Assembly: GCF_020283565.1 (NCBI RefSeq) | Contig: NC_060060.1 | Location: forward strand, 27,900,001 to 27,964,000 | From: Trifolium pratense | Lineage: Eukaryota; Streptophyta; Magnoliopsida; Fabales; Fabaceae | Length of the DNA stretch: 64,000 nucleotides | Reading direction: 5' to 3' | Part shown: positions 12,190 through 23,041 of the stretch, in pieces | How positions within the stretch are numbered: position 1 is the first letter of the stretch | Layout: every line of letters begins with the position of its first letter | Translations under genes and position numbers: made by a program | The notes under the pieces: generated by a model | Told to the model about the DNA's origin: nothing | What the model saw: only the letters and a program-made list of their open reading frames with translations | The model's database searches: none

Positions 12190-12390
12190 ATTTCAGTAGC
12201 GGACGTATAAAATCTTGAAAATTTCATGTTAGAGTTTTTTTTTCTTTCAAATTTATCATTTTTATAACGTCCGTTACTTAAGTAGCAGACATGTAAAATC
12301 TTAAAAATTTCATGATAGAAGATATTTTTTTCTCATTTTTTCTTATTTTTATAACATCCGCTACTCTTAAGTTACCGGAAGGCTAAAAAT
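12190..12390. repeat. Two-copy ~87-bp tandem repeat
   Basis: The phrase 'tagcggacgtataaaatctt' at 12196 recurs as 'tagcagacatgtaaaatctt' at 12283. The units are bounded by inverted 'agtagcggac' / 'gtccgttact'. Probably a transposon end. Confidence 0.45.
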
Positions 12391-12424
12391 AAAAATGAAA
12401 AGAGCGCGTGAGAAATACACAGGA

Positions 12425-12790
12425 GATATTGCAGGTAATTGGTATTGGGGGCTTGAGCCCCCGCCAAAAAATTTAATTTTCCTTTAATATTAGTATTATA
12501 TTTTTTTAACCCTCATGACTAGATCTATTAGCCACTCATATATACATTTATCTTCTTATTTTTAAATTTTTTTTACTACTTCAATTACTTAATTTCTACA
12601 CACTTTCCATCTTAACTTTACTATTTTTCTTTCGTAATTAATCTAAGCATTAACTATCTTTTCGCCCAACATCTTTTGAATTTTTTTATCACTATAATTG
12701 TGTATTTTATAAAAGTTCATATTATTTTTAGTCAAAGTATATACACTCTTTTCTAGCCCGCATTAGAAAAGATTTCTGAATCCGCCACTA
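12425..12790. mobile_element. hAT-like non-autonomous remnant
   Basis: The left part has 'gggggcttgagcccccgcc' and the right part ends 'ttctgaatccgccact'. This is the arrangement of a widespread plant hAT family whose ends read CAGTGGCGGAT. The left terminus is not recognisable, so it is probably truncated. Confidence 0.4.
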
Positions 12791-13188
12791 AAAATATATA
12801 TGATGAAAAAAGAAAATCTCATATTATACATCTTCCACGAAAGTGAGTATAATTATGCATTGCCAAGACTATGATATAATTAGTGAGGTGCTGTCCACTT
12901 TAAATGTGTTCAAACCATCCAAGGAAGTAACAATCGTATGTCATATAGAACAATTAAAATGCCCTCCTCAGCAGGCCATTTGGACGGCTACGCATGAATA
13001 AGCCAATAGAAGATCCAAATTTTGTAGTAGCAATAGCAAAATAATATGCAACAAAACAAACGGTATATATAAACAAAATAAATATTTAAAAAATAATTGA
13101 TGTCCACATATATAATATAATATATATAATATGTGTGTATATATACGGATAATTTTGAGAAGCATTAATTTCAAATTTATAAGCCAAT

Positions 13189-13470
13189 ATGTGTTTCAGA
13201 GTGAGCAGGGAACTCACTAGAGAAGAGTTAAAAGAAAAAGAGAAACAGAATAAAGCTAAATTGAAGGAGAAGGAAAAGATAGAAAGGGAGAGGAAAGCTA
13301 AAGAGAAAGAAAGGAAAAAGAAAGAGGAGAGGGAGAGAAAGGAAGAGGAAGATAGAAAGAGTAAGGTGAGGAAAAGACTAGCACAAGATGAAGCGGTAAG
13401 AAAACAAAAGAAGGAAATGAAAAAATATGAAGAGTTTAAAAGAAAAGGGAATAAAGAAAAAAGGAAATGA
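13189..13470 (+). CDS. Small Lys/Glu-rich coiled-coil ORF, paralogue of the 27398 gene
   Basis: A single-exon frame of 93 residues. After a short N-terminus (MCFRVSRELTREEL) almost the whole protein is K, E and R with few hydrophobic residues, predicting a highly charged single alpha helix or coiled coil. No signal peptide, membrane segment or catalytic motif. The start is supported by comparison with the gene at 27398: both 5' leaders share 'ttttgagaagcatt', 'aagcca.tatg' and similar spacing, and both proteins have a hydrophobic start, then LT, then a K/Q/N-rich helix. A TATA-like tatatatac lies near 13138. It is not an established family to me; the opposite-strand Ser/Leu frame is its shadow. 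Function unknown. Confidence 0.5.
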   Translation: MCFRVSRELTREELKEKEKQNKAKLKEKEKIERERKAKEKERKKKEERERKEEEDRKSKVRKRLAQDEAVRKQKKEMKKYEEFKRKGNKEKRK

Positions 13471-13799
13471 GTGTGAAAATCAAGCACAAGGGAAGATAAT
13501 ATATGGTATGTTTGGCTAGTTATGTCTAATATGAAATACTCGTTCAAATGGTGCATAACATGAATAATATTATAACAAATATAAATTTTATTGTTTGATC
13601 AAAATTTTATATTATATAGATTATCCGTAATTTTATTTAAAAAAATTAAAAATCATTTGATATATTATTGACATTCAATAAGATTAATGATATTTAATAA
13701 AAATTTATAAGCCGTTAATTTTGATAAATCTCAATAATATAATAAGATTAATGTTATTCATGACTTATACACTATACACCACTTGAACAACTCTTTCGT

Positions 13800-14690
13800 G
13801 ACTGTTTGGTTACACGTTGGGGAGACTCAAACGCACGTTTTCCGTGGCAAACGTGATTCACAACTGTTAGAATGATGTTTGGATGTCTGCTGCAAAATTG
13901 ATTCTTGCTCTGTAAAATCGATTCTAGTTGAAGCAGGTATTTGTAGCTTCTGCGTCTGATCTAAATCAATTCTCCAATAAACAAATCAGATGAGTTCCAA
14001 TTTTCCGGTTTTGCCCCTCAAAAACTTTTCACTCTAAAGATGAAACAAAGGTACGAAATAAAAATACAACCTTAGAAAGCAAGAGAAGGAAAAAAAGAAA
14101 AGGAATATCTTTATTATAAATGAAACTAACAGAACTTATCGTTGTTTATTCTGAAAGAAGGAAAGATTGGTTTCACTGCTACAAGTTTTGTTCATCATTG
14201 ATGTTGTTGCAGACTTCTAGTTTTTTTTCTTTCTTCCTGAAGGTACAAATGACACATATGTAGAATGTTCTAGTTAGTGATGGAGAAATAATAGGATTTT
14301 TTTGTTTTGTTTTTTTACTATTGGGTTGGTTTTTTGTTAATTTTTATTTTTACATTGGGTTGGATTTTTTGTCCAACAAAACATACTAAGGGTGTGATTA
14401 TAATTAACTTTCGGAAATTTAGTTTTTTAGTAAAAAAAAATAATCAGTAAATTAGTTTTATGTTTTATGAAAATATGTATTAAAATTCAATACGGTAATT
14501 ATGCATCTAAAAGTGATTTTGGTTCAAATTATCCAAACAACATCAAATATTGAAAATCACTTCTATGTTAATGTATCCAAACATAAATTAATTTATATTC
14601 AATTCACTTTTAACTAAAATCAATTATATCAGAATCAATTCTGTCATAATCAATTCTAGTCGCCGCTCAACCAAACACATACTTCATATT
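13800..14690. mobile_element. Degenerate Tourist-like MITE with internal insertion
   Basis: Left part 'gtttggttacacg' and 'aaaattgattcttgc'. Right part 'tcagaatcaattctgtcata' then 'caaccaaacacatac'. These are the termini and interior of the family at 4164-4888, pushed apart by about 480 bp of AT-rich DNA. That DNA includes a 19-bp near repeat (attgggttgg...) at about 14321 and 14356. Confidence 0.4.
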
Positions 14691-15122
14691 AGATAAGTCT
14701 TATTTGGCAAGTACAATATGCTAACATATAGCAAGCACATTACTAGCACGGATCTACATTGTAACAATTTGGGCCAGCTAACCTCACTTGTATTTTTTTG
14801 CAACGACAATAATATTATGGATTTTTTTTTTCAACCATATTTATCCCTTTAAATAATCAAATATTCTCATTTTATCCTTTTTATTATTTCACTTCACTTC
14901 TATATATCTTTTTCAGAACACTTGAATAAAGTGTTCAGATAAAAGATTTGCTAACCAGAATAGTGAATAAAGTGTTCCGATATAAAAAATGAGTCATTCA
15001 AGTATTCCGGTAAAAAATGAGTCTTGTCGCAACCACACATATTCTCTTATTTTCTTGATTTTTTTTTTAATTCAAGAAAAAAAACCAAACAATACCACAT
15101 TCTCATTCACTTCACTCACACC
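14691..15122. other. Intergenic, upstream of a decayed host frame
   Basis: No gene seen. It contains short repeated phrases 'aagtgttc-gataaaa' around 14926-15020 and a T-rich leader-like stretch. Confidence 0.4.
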
Positions 15123-15257
15123 ATGACACCGTCTCCAGTTCCTAAAATCACCGATTCACCATGTTTCAACAAAAAACAACACCCTTCTTCTCATCTTGTT
15201 CACTCTCTATAATTCCTTGCTATCTATCTTTCCCTATCCTTGATGCAACGACTTCAA

Positions 15258-15473
15258 TGTTAGAGCATGAGCTGCAGGCATGCTCATTGGCAAGCCAAGC
15301 CTGCGTGTGAGCCAACTGCGGCTGCTAGGCCTGCGCGCGCGTGGTTGCTTAAGGCACAAGTTAGTTAGATAAGTTGGTTAGTTTGTTGTTTGATTGATTG
15401 TAACCATTTTGCAAGAGCTATATAAGGCCTTGCCTATGTGAATGAGAACTCAGTGATTGCATTTGCCTTAACA
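15258..15473 (+). repeat. 5' LTR of the 15258 Copia element
   Basis: Contains the element promoter (GCTATATAAGG, about 15418-15428). Its 3' partner is at 19641-19856. Confidence 0.95.
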
Positions 15474-15575
15474 TTTGGTATCAGTTTACCTCCAAAACGA
15501 TCCAATCCGTTGATTCCTAACCGTTGTTAGTTACAAAGATTCATCGTTTTCTTTCGTTTCTTGCTTGAAGATTCC

Positions 15576-17753
15576 ATGGCGGAATCAAGCACTTACCTGC
15601 AACCATCAATCCCTAGATTTGATGGACACTATGATCATTGGTCAATGCTTATGGAAAATCTGCTGAGATCCAAAGAGTATTGGAGTCTCATTGAAGATGG
15701 AGTGTTTGTTGCTCCTGCTGGCGCATCGCAAGAACAAATTCAACGTGCACATGAGAGCAAGTTGAATGATCTGAAGGCGAAGAACTTCCTGTTTCAAGCT
15801 ATTGATAGAGCAATACTTGAAACCATTCTTGCAAGAGGCACAACCAAAGAGATATGGGACTCAATGCGACAGAAGTATCAAGGATCCACCAAAGTGAAGA
15901 GAGCACAACTTCAGGCTTTGAGGAAGGAATTTGAAACTCTTAACATGAAGATTGGTGAATCCATTGAGGAGTATTTCTCAAGAACTCTGTGCATTGCCAA
16001 CAAGATGAGTAGTCATGGTGAGACTGTGACACAGTCTATGATTGTTGAAAAGATCTTGAGATCTTTGACATCTAGATTCAACTATGTTGCTTGTTCAATA
16101 GAAGAATCTAATGACACAACAACCATGACAGTTGATGAGCTGCAGAGCAGCCTACTTGTTCAAGAACAAAGAATGAAGAGTCAGAAAGATGAGCAAGAAC
16201 AGATCCTCGAGGTCTCTAATGGTGGAAGAGGCTACAATGGTGGTAGAGGAGAAGGTTCTTACAGCAGAGGTCGAGGTAGGGCCAGAGGAAGAGGGGGAAG
16301 AGGTGCTTCAATCAATAAAGATTCAGTGGAATGCTACAAATGTCACAAACTTGGTCACTATCAAGCTGATTGCCCAAGTTGGGAAGAAGATCATGCTAAC
16401 TATGCACAATTTGATGAGACAAAAGAAATTCTTCTGATGGCTCAAGAGACTGCAGTCAATGATGCAATAGAATCTGATGATAAGCTAGAATTGTGGTTCT
16501 TGGATTCAGGTTGTAGCAATCACATGGTGGGAAACAAGAACTGGTTATTTGATTTTGATGACACATTCAAAGACTCAGTGAAATTGGGTGATGATTCAAA
16601 GATGGCTGTTGAAGGTAAAGGAAATTTGAAATTGTACTTCAAAGGTTTTGTTCAAACTCTCACAAGTGTGTATTACTTGCCTGGCTTGAAGAACAATCTA
16701 TTGAGTATTGGCCAATTGCAGCAAAAGAACTTGACAATTATATTCAAAGATGATACCTGCAAAGTGTTTCATGATGAGAAAGGTTTAATCATGGCCACAG
16801 CTATGACTTTCAATAGAATGTTTGTGATCAAAGCACCTGTCATAGTCCCTCAATGCATGAAGATCTCAGGAGCTGATGACTCTACCCTGTGGCATCAGAG
16901 ATATGGCCACTTGAGCTTCAAAGGTATGAATATACTGACTCAAAAGCAAATGGTTATTGGTTTGCCTAAGTTGAAGGAATCAAATGAAAAATGTACAAAC
17001 TGTATGAAAGGCAAACAACAAAAACAATCTGCACCTAAGAAAAGTTCATGGAGAGCTAGCACAAAGTTAGAATTGGTACATTCTGATATATGTGGGCCAA
17101 TTAGTCCTGAGTCAAATGGAAAGAAAAGGTATTTCATCACCTTTACAGATGACATGAGCAGAAAGACATGGATTTACTTCATGTATGAGAAATCTGAGGC
17201 CCTAACCATGTTTAAGAAGTTCAAAGCATTAGTTGAGAATGAATGTAAGCAAGCCATTCAATGTTTCAGAACAGATAGGGGAGGTGAGTATACTTCATCT
17301 GCTTTCAATGAATTTTGTGACACTCATGGCATAAGAAGACAGCTTACAACAGCCTACACTCCACATCAGAATGGAGTCTCTGAGAGAAAGAATAGAACCA
17401 TTATGAATATGGTTAGATGCATGATTAGTGAAAAGAATGTTCCCAAAAGTTTTTGGCCTGAAGCTGTGAATTGGGCTGCTCACATACTCAACAGATCTCC
17501 CACTTTTGCAGTCAAAGATGTGACTCTTGAGGAAGCTTGGAGTGGGATTAAACCATCTGTAAGCCATTTTAAAGTGTTTGGATGTATTGCTTATGTACAT
17601 GTTCCAGATAACTTGAGAAAGAAGCTAGATGACAAAAGTACAGTCTGCATTCATTTAGGCTTAAGTGAAGAATCTAAGGCTTACAAGTTGTATGATCCAG
17701 TCAAAATGAGAATTGTTGTCAGCAAAGATGTCAAGTTTGATGAAAGCAAATAG
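15576..17753 (+). CDS. Copia Gag-protease-integrase part, ends at an internal TAG
   Basis: Start at ATG 15576 (an upstream TTG only extends the open frame). The Gag UBN2-type region covers about residues 1-200, followed by a Gly/Arg-rich RGRGR linker and a CCHC zinc knuckle CYKCHKLGHYQADC at about 253-266. Protease has the LDSGCSNHM active site near residue 308. Integrase follows with the HHCC zinc region (WHQRYGHLS...CTNCMKGK) and the DD35E core (HSDICGP, RTDRGGEY, SERKNRT). The frame stops at TAG 17751-17753; downstream codons continue in the same frame as RT. Proteins assemble cytoplasmic virus-like particles and integrate the cDNA. Confidence 0.95.
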   Translation: MAESSTYLQPSIPRFDGHYDHWSMLMENLLRSKEYWSLIEDGVFVAPAGASQEQIQRAHESKLNDLKAKNFLFQAIDRAILETILARGTTKEIWDSMRQKYQGSTKVKRAQLQALRKEFETLNMKIGESIEEYFSRTLCIANKMSSHGETVTQSMIVEKILRSLTSRFNYVACSIEESNDTTTMTVDELQSSLLVQEQRMKSQKDEQEQILEVSNGGRGYNGGRGEGSYSRGRGRARGRGGRGASINKDSVECYKCHKLGHYQADCPSWEEDHANYAQFDETKEILLMAQETAVNDAIESDDKLELWFLDSGCSNHMVGNKNWLFDFDDTFKDSVKLGDDSKMAVEGKGNLKLYFKGFVQTLTSVYYLPGLKNNLLSIGQLQQKNLTIIFKDDTCKVFHDEKGLIMATAMTFNRMFVIKAPVIVPQCMKISGADDSTLWHQRYGHLSFKGMNILTQKQMVIGLPKLKESNEKCTNCMKGKQQKQSAPKKSSWRASTKLELVHSDICGPISPESNGKKRYFITFTDDMSRKTWIYFMYEKSEALTMFKKFKALVENECKQAIQCFRTDRGGEYTSSAFNEFCDTHGIRRQLTTAYTPHQNGVSERKNRTIMNMVRCMISEKNVPKSFWPEAVNWAAHILNRSPTFAVKDVTLEEAWSGIKPSVSHFKVFGCIAYVHVPDNLRKKLDDKSTVCIHLGLSEESKAYKLYDPVKMRIVVSKDVKFDESK

Positions 17754-19607
17754 TGGAATTGGGATGATAAGAATACTGAAAATTCCAACAAGATGAGACA
17801 GTTAATTGACTGTGATGATGTTGAAATCCCTACCACAGGTTATGCACATGAGACAGACAATGATGCTGAAGAACAAGCCAGCAATTCTCAGAGTGAAGAA
17901 ATGGATCTAGTTGTGTTTGATTCAGAAGAGGAAGATGGAAATAATGCAAATCCATTGGGCAAAAGAGTTTCAAAGAGGCCTGATTACTTGAATGATTATG
18001 AAACAGGTGACATTGAGATTGGAGAAAGCAGCAACAGCCAAGCTTTTTTCATTCCAAGTGAAGATCCTATATCTTACAATGATGCTGCAAAGCATGATGT
18101 CTGGAGGCAAGCCATGGATAATGAAATTACAGCTATTGAAAGTAATGATACTTGGGAACTAACACATCTTCCTTCTGGAGCTAAGAAAATTGGAGTCAAG
18201 TGGATCTATAAAACAAAGTATAATGAACAGGGAAAGATAGATAAATACAAAGCAAGATTGGTGGCAAAGGGATATACTCAGCAGCAGGGCATTGATTACA
18301 ATGAAGTTTTTGCTCCTGTGGCTAGATGGGATACCATTAGAACCTTGTTGGCTATAGCTGCAGCTAGAAACTGGTGTGTATTTCAACTTGATGTAAAAAG
18401 TGCTTTCTTACATGGTGAGCTGGATGAGGAAGTGTATGTTGAACAGCCTTTAGGTTATCAGAAAGCAGGGAAAGATATGGTTTACAAGTTGAAAAAGTCT
18501 CTTTATGGATTGAAGCAAGCCCCTAGAGCTTGGTATAGTAAAATAGAAGCCTATTTTTGCAAGGAAGGCTTCATGAAGTGTGCTCATGAACACACTCTCT
18601 TTGTAAAGAAAGAAGCAGAAAGCAAGGTGATCATTGTAAGTTTGTATGTGGATGATCTGATTTTTACTGGTAATGATCAAAGATTGTTTGATGAATTCAA
18701 AAAGTCCATGGAAGAGAATTTTGCTATGACTGACCTAGGAAGAATGAGGTACTTCCTTGGAGTTGAAGTAAAGCAGACCAAGGAAGGTATATTCATGTCC
18801 CAGCAGAAATATGCTTTTGAAATTCTCAAGAGGTTCAATATGGAAAATTGTAATGGTGTGTGCAACCCAATAGTACCAGGCAACAAATTGATGAAAGATG
18901 ATAATGGAACAGCATGTGATGCAACTAATTACAAACAGATGGTAGGATGTCTGATGTATATGCTTGCTACTAGACCAGATTTGGCTTTTTCAGTCTGCTT
19001 AGTTGCAAGGTTTATGGAGAGGCCTACAGATATCCATGTTGCTGCAGTTAAGAGAATTCTTAGGTACTTGAAGGACACCATCAGCTATGGCCTGTGGTAT
19101 GAAAAGAGAAATGGTGAGGAACTATCTGGCTGGTCTGATAGTGATTATGCAGGTGACTTAGATGACAGGAAAAGCACATCAGGTTATGTGTTTATGATTG
19201 GCTCTAAAGTAGTTTCATGGTCCTCTAAGAAACAGCCTATTGTAACACTATCCACCACTGAGGCAGAATTCATAGCAGCAGCCAATTGTGCTTGTCAAGC
19301 CATTTGGTTATCTAGGATTCTTGCTCATATCTGTGCAGGCAAAGAAGAATGCATCACTGTATACTGTGATAATAGCTCTTCAATTAAGCTATCAAGGAAT
19401 CCAGTGATGCATGGAAGAAGCAAGCACATTGATGTCAGATTTCATTTTCTTAGGGATCTAACCAAAGAGGGAAAGATTCAAATGCTGCATTGTTCATCCT
19501 TTGAGCAAGTTGCTGATATTATGACTAAGGCTTTGAGCCTTGACAACTTTTGTAGGATCAGGGATATGCTAGGCTTGTGTAAGATTGAAGATGTGTTTGT
19601 AAACTGA
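17754..19607 (+). CDS. Copia reverse transcriptase-RNase H part, downstream of the TAG
   Basis: In the same frame as the Gag-integrase part and open from 17754; the first Met is at 17793. It has an acidic linker, the RT core ([42 protein letters not shown], catalytic YVDDLIFTG at about 18644-18670), and RNase H (SDSDYAGD, STTEAEF, final VADIMTKAL). Without passage through the TAG this part has no evident translation signal. Length and motifs are otherwise intact. Confidence 0.93.
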   Translation, partial: WNWDDKNTENSNKMRQLIDCDDVEIPTTGYAHETDNDAEEQASNSQSEEMDLVVFDSEEEDGNNANPLGKRVSKRPDYLNDYETGDIEIGESSNSQAFFIPSEDPISYNDAAKHDVWRQAMDNEITAIESNDTWELTHLPSGAKKIGVKWIYKTKYNEQGKIDKYKARLVAKGYTQQQGIDYNEVFAPVARWDTIRTLLAIAAARNWCVFQLDVKSAFLHGELDEEVYVEQPLGYQKAGKDMVYKLKKSLYGLKQAPRAWYSKIEAYFCKEGFMKCAHEHTLFVKKEAESKVIIVSLYVDDLIFTGNDQRLFDEFKKSMEENFAMTDLGRMRYFLGVEVKQTKEGIFMSQQKYAFEILKRFNMENCNGVCNPIVPGNKLMKDDNGTACDATNYKQMVGCLMYMLATRPDLAFSVCLVARFMERPTDIHVAAVKRILRYLKDTISYGLWYEKRNGEELSGWSDSDYAGDLDDRKSTSGYVFMIGSKVVSWSSKKQPIVTLSTTEAEFIAAANCACQAIWLSRILAHICAGKEECITVYCDNSSSIKLSRNPVMHGRSKHIDVRFHFLRDLTKEGKIQMLHCSSFEQVADIMTKALSLDNFCRIRDMLGLCKIEDVFVN

Positions 19608-19640
19608 ATCTTTGTATAGTATGCAGTTTAGGAGAGGCAT

Positions 19641-19856
19641 TGTTAGAGCATGAGCTGCAGGCATGCTCATTGGCAAGCCAAGCCCGCGTGTGAGCCAACT
19701 GCGGCTGCTAGGCCTGCGCGCGCGTGGTTGCTTAAGGCACAAGTTAGTTAGATAAGTTGGTTAGTTTGTTGTTTGATTGATTGTAACCGTTTTGCAAGAG
19801 CTATATAAGGCCTTGCCTATGTGAATGAGAACTCAGTGATTGCATTTGCCTTAACA
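19641..19856 (+). repeat. 3' LTR of the 15258 Copia element
   Basis: Same length as the 5' LTR; the only differences I see are C for T in 'aagccygcg' and G for A in 'gtaaccrttt'. Confidence 0.95.
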
Positions 19857-20281
19857 TTCAATGGAACCTCTCACACAAAATCCATCACAAGGAACAACCC
19901 CCTTCCAAGAATAAGCTGGTGTTGCAAGATGTCCTTTAATTTTCTAAGATGAACACTTCAATGGAAAAAAAGGTATGCAGTTCCAAAACCAACAAACATG
20001 GTTCTTTTGATGATAACAATGAACTCCACCGTAACTGATGTTGTCCTGTTCTTGCTGCCTGACTCTATTATGCTTGTTCAGCCACTGCCCTTGGTGGATT
20101 GGAACATGAACACACCTCATCTTATGATATGCCTTTCTTACCAGATAATTTTGAAATATGTGAGAGTGATTTGGAAAAGGCTTTGAATGTTAGAGGAATT
20201 GAGTTTTTTCGACCCAATCAGATTTTTCCGGAACGATATTTTCACCTATTCCGATTTGCAATCAAACGTCACAGAAATTAA

Positions 20282-20990
20282 GTTTTTTTCAACCAAATAA
20301 GACTTTACCGGAACATTTATTTTTTTAATTAAAAGATGATTATAAATATTTTATTCATAAGTGTTAGTTGTTTTTAAGAAACAAAGTATACTCTCTGTTA
20401 AAGTTTAGGGTGTTAATTGTGGAATTGATTTACTTTCTAATTCAAATTAAAATACGATTTTATTGATAAATGTTAGATGTTAAAATAAACGCACACTCGT
20501 TGTTAAAAATTTAAATTTACATACCTCCAGGTTCAGTTGTGTGTATTAGAGCTTAATAGTGCTTGTTTAAGATGGAATGTAATTTTAACCTGAAGTTGTT
20601 GTCCGGAATCTGCCTCCAATCAAATAAATCTGGTCACCACCCTCTTCTTTTTTCCTTACCTCAGACGACATTCTAGAGACCTTTGTTCTTTGAAGCAGCT
20701 TGGTTGACTCATACTCATAAAAAAATAGTTTAATTAGTTTGTGAAGCAAAATGAGAACTGAGGGCGCGTTTGGTGTGGTATCGTACGTATATAAAGGAAG
20801 CTACATTTTTGGGAGTGATCTTCTATCAATTGAATAAGAAAGACTTTCTAGGCTTGCCTCTATCTAAGTAAGAGGAAGCTTAGCTTGCTTTAGCAGCTAC
20901 ATGATTCAAGATTCAATGTAGGCGCAAGAGCTGGGCGAAGCAGTAGTGAAGCTCAGGTGGTGATGCAAGTGCGCGCTCTTTTTTTTTGTG
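20282..20990. other. Intergenic
   Basis: AT-rich, no supported gene; 'cgacccaatcagatttttcc' and 'caaccaaataagactttacc' at about 20210 and 20290 are a degenerate tandem pair. Confidence 0.35.
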
Positions 20991-21144
20991 TTACCATGAT
21001 ATTGGTAGTTGGTACGAAGTTTCCACCGCTGTCCATCAGAGAACCTGTGGGACACATTGGGTTCTCCCCTCCCGACCGAATTTTCTCGATACATGCATAT
21101 GAGCTCCGTGCCTTCCGTACCACCACAAGACTGGTTGTTCCAGG
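20985..21144 (-). mobile_element. Fragment of a dispersed SINE-like repeat
   Basis: Shares 'ttggtacgaag', 'gaacctgtgg' and 'ctcccctccc-accgaatt' with the fuller copy at 57750-57942. The TRIM-like element at 21145 interrupts it, and its continuation may lie after 22371. Confidence 0.45.
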
Positions 21145-22370
21145 TGTTAGATAATAGTATTGTTAGGGCTTTAAGTATTTGACTTTATATGTTAGTAGTC
21201 TAAGTAGTCCATTAGTAATTATTATAAATTGTCTTGTAATCCTTATTTTGTTAAGAAATATCATTCTCATATTATTGAAACCCTAACTGTCACTTTGTGT
21301 TTCTCTGAACTTTAACATGGTATCTAGAGCAAGCTTGTGTTTCTTCCGCCTTGAACTGTCTGTTTCTTCCGCCGCTTGTGTTCTCAAAAATTTTAGAACG
21401 AAATTATGAATCAAGTTTGTGGATTTTTAAGTTACGGTAATTAGTTTGATTTTGTGGATTTTTTTTGATGATTATTTTAATTTGTAGCGTCTGTTCATTG
21501 AAAAGAAAAAAAAAATCGAGTCTTCCGTTGTCGAATTCCCATAGGTTTGGGAGTATTGTGTGATCGATATGTTGTTTTGTTGAAAGTCAAGGTTCGCCGT
21601 CAGTTTCTGTTTGGGTTTGCAATTTATGTTCGGTTTCTTCGTTTTGCTCACTTTGCACCAATTGAAATTAATTTCTTTGAGTTATTCGATTGAAGGTATG
21701 TCGTATGTGTGCCATAAGTAAGTTGGTTAAAAACAAAGGTGAATTTGTTGATTGTCGCATCGTATTGTCCGTAAATTGTCGGGTTATCGGTTTTGATTGC
21801 CTATGTTTAATTTATTTAGTTTGGGTATGCTCCGTTTAGTTTAAGTTTCTTGCGGTTTGATTCTGTCTGGTGGGTTAAGATACTATTCACAATTTGTCTG
21901 GGGAGCGAAAACTCACAATCTGAATCTGGTGAGAGAATACTTACCATCTGAATCCGGTGAGAGAATACCCACAATCTGAAATCTGAAGCTAAAGTTGAAT
22001 CTGAAGCTATTAGTTAATTTAGTTTATTTTCAGGGTTAATTTTGTGACAAGTTTAAAACTTAATAAGCTTTAGCTTGAGAGGTAATATTAAAAATAAAAT
22101 TTAGTTAGAGTTAGTATGATTTTGGTTTTTTTGTTTAACAAACTCTCGATAATTATCTGTTAATGCATCATGAGTTTGAGAGGAAGTGTTAGATAATAGT
22201 ATTATTAGGGCTTTAAGTATTGGATTTTATATGTTAATTAGTAGTTTAACTAGTCAATTAAGAATTATTATAAATTGTCTTGTAATTCTTATTTTAATAA
22301 GAAATGTCATTCTGATATTATTGAAACCGTAACCGTCACTTTGTGTTGTGTTTCTCTCTGAACTTTAACA
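21145..22370 (+). mobile_element. Non-autonomous LTR retrotransposon (TRIM/LARD-like)
   Basis: LTRs at 21145-21317 (173 bp) and 22187-22370 (184 bp) both begin TGTTAGATAATAGTAT and end CTGAACTTTAACA. The 5' LTR is followed at once by a Met-tRNA primer site TGGTATCTAGAGCA and the 3' LTR is preceded by the purine tract GAGAGGAAG. Flanks CCAGG and CCACG are a 4-of-5 target duplication. The 869-bp interior has no coding frame. The LTRs differ at many positions, so the insertion is old. Confidence 0.9.
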
Positions 22371-22968
22371 CCACGAACTAGGAACTGAATACCTGGCTGG
22401 CCACATGCTTATTAAGCCGTGTATATTACAGACCTGTCTATTATATTATAAGCCGTGTATATTTTGTCTTATCTACCTATATAGTATATATGATGTTAAT
22501 ACATTATACATATCCTTTAGTAACAACTTGACATTCCCATCGTTCTCTTTTAAACGTCACCTTATATTATAGTATTAGGATTAGAAGACGTTGGCATTAA
22601 TTGTCATCATAAGTGCATCCTCTAATAATAAAAGACCGAAGCAAGTTCTTGGTGGGTGGTAAAATTTTGTCTAGACACTCTTTTGAGATGGGGTGGTTAA
22701 TTGATATATATATTGTTAAATTTATAATTGACGAATTGAAAGAAGATTGATTTTGCAAATTGGCAACCAAATAGTGTAAAATATAGTTTTCCAACGACCA
22801 CATTATTGGTAACAATTGTTTGGATGATTAGAGAAGGTGAGATGCTTTCAACGATAAAGTTACTATTGCAATATAAAATTAAGCATTGAAACGACGATGC
22901 TAAATTAGGCAGGCGGCTATGTATGTATGTATGAATGAATATAAAAACAATATATAGTAGCAATGTAC

Positions 22969-23012
<44 letters not shown>

Positions 23013-23041
23013 GCAAATAGCAATCACCCAATGATATAAAT
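22371..23041. other. Intergenic with (AT)n
   Basis: No gene seen. A (TA)n tract runs from about 22972 to 23009. The last bases before 23042 (ATGATATAAAT) are the left half of a former TATA box, now split by the Copia element. Confidence 0.5.

Larger units (their letters stand above)
15258..19856 (+). mobile_element. Young Copia LTR retrotransposon
   Basis: Two 216-bp LTRs (15258-15473 and 19641-19856) begin TGTTAGAGC and end TTAACA. They differ at two positions by my reading. A 5-bp duplication TTCAA flanks the element (15253-15257 and 19857-19861). A primer binding site TGGTATCAG (15476-15484) matches the 3' end of initiator Met-tRNA, and a purine tract TAGGAGAGGCA precedes the 3' LTR. The polyprotein is interrupted by one in-frame TAG. 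Confidence 0.97.
15123..20281 (+). pseudogene. Decayed host reading frame split by a Copia insertion
   Basis: When the Copia element (15258-19856) and one copy of its TTCAA duplication are mentally removed, one frame runs from ATG 15123 across the junction to a TAA at 20279-20281. It is interrupted by in-frame stops at 15210 and at three places between 19935 and 20065. The last part, about 75 codons ending at 20281, is open and looks protein-like (segment MPFLPDNFEICESDLEKALN). I do not recognise the family. Because the frame has several stops, it may be a pseudogene or a gene whose introns I have not resolved. Confidence 0.3.

Noticed and set aside
13086..13556. 156-codon Ser/Leu/Phe-rich ORF on the minus strand
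   Set aside because: It is the complement of the Lys/Glu-rich ORF at 13189-13470; low-complexity purine-rich DNA keeps the opposite strand open.
17751..17753. Programmed read-through of TAG between Copia integrase and RT
   Set aside because: The bases after the stop do not match the known plant read-through context, and Copia elements normally use a single frame, so a substitution is simpler.
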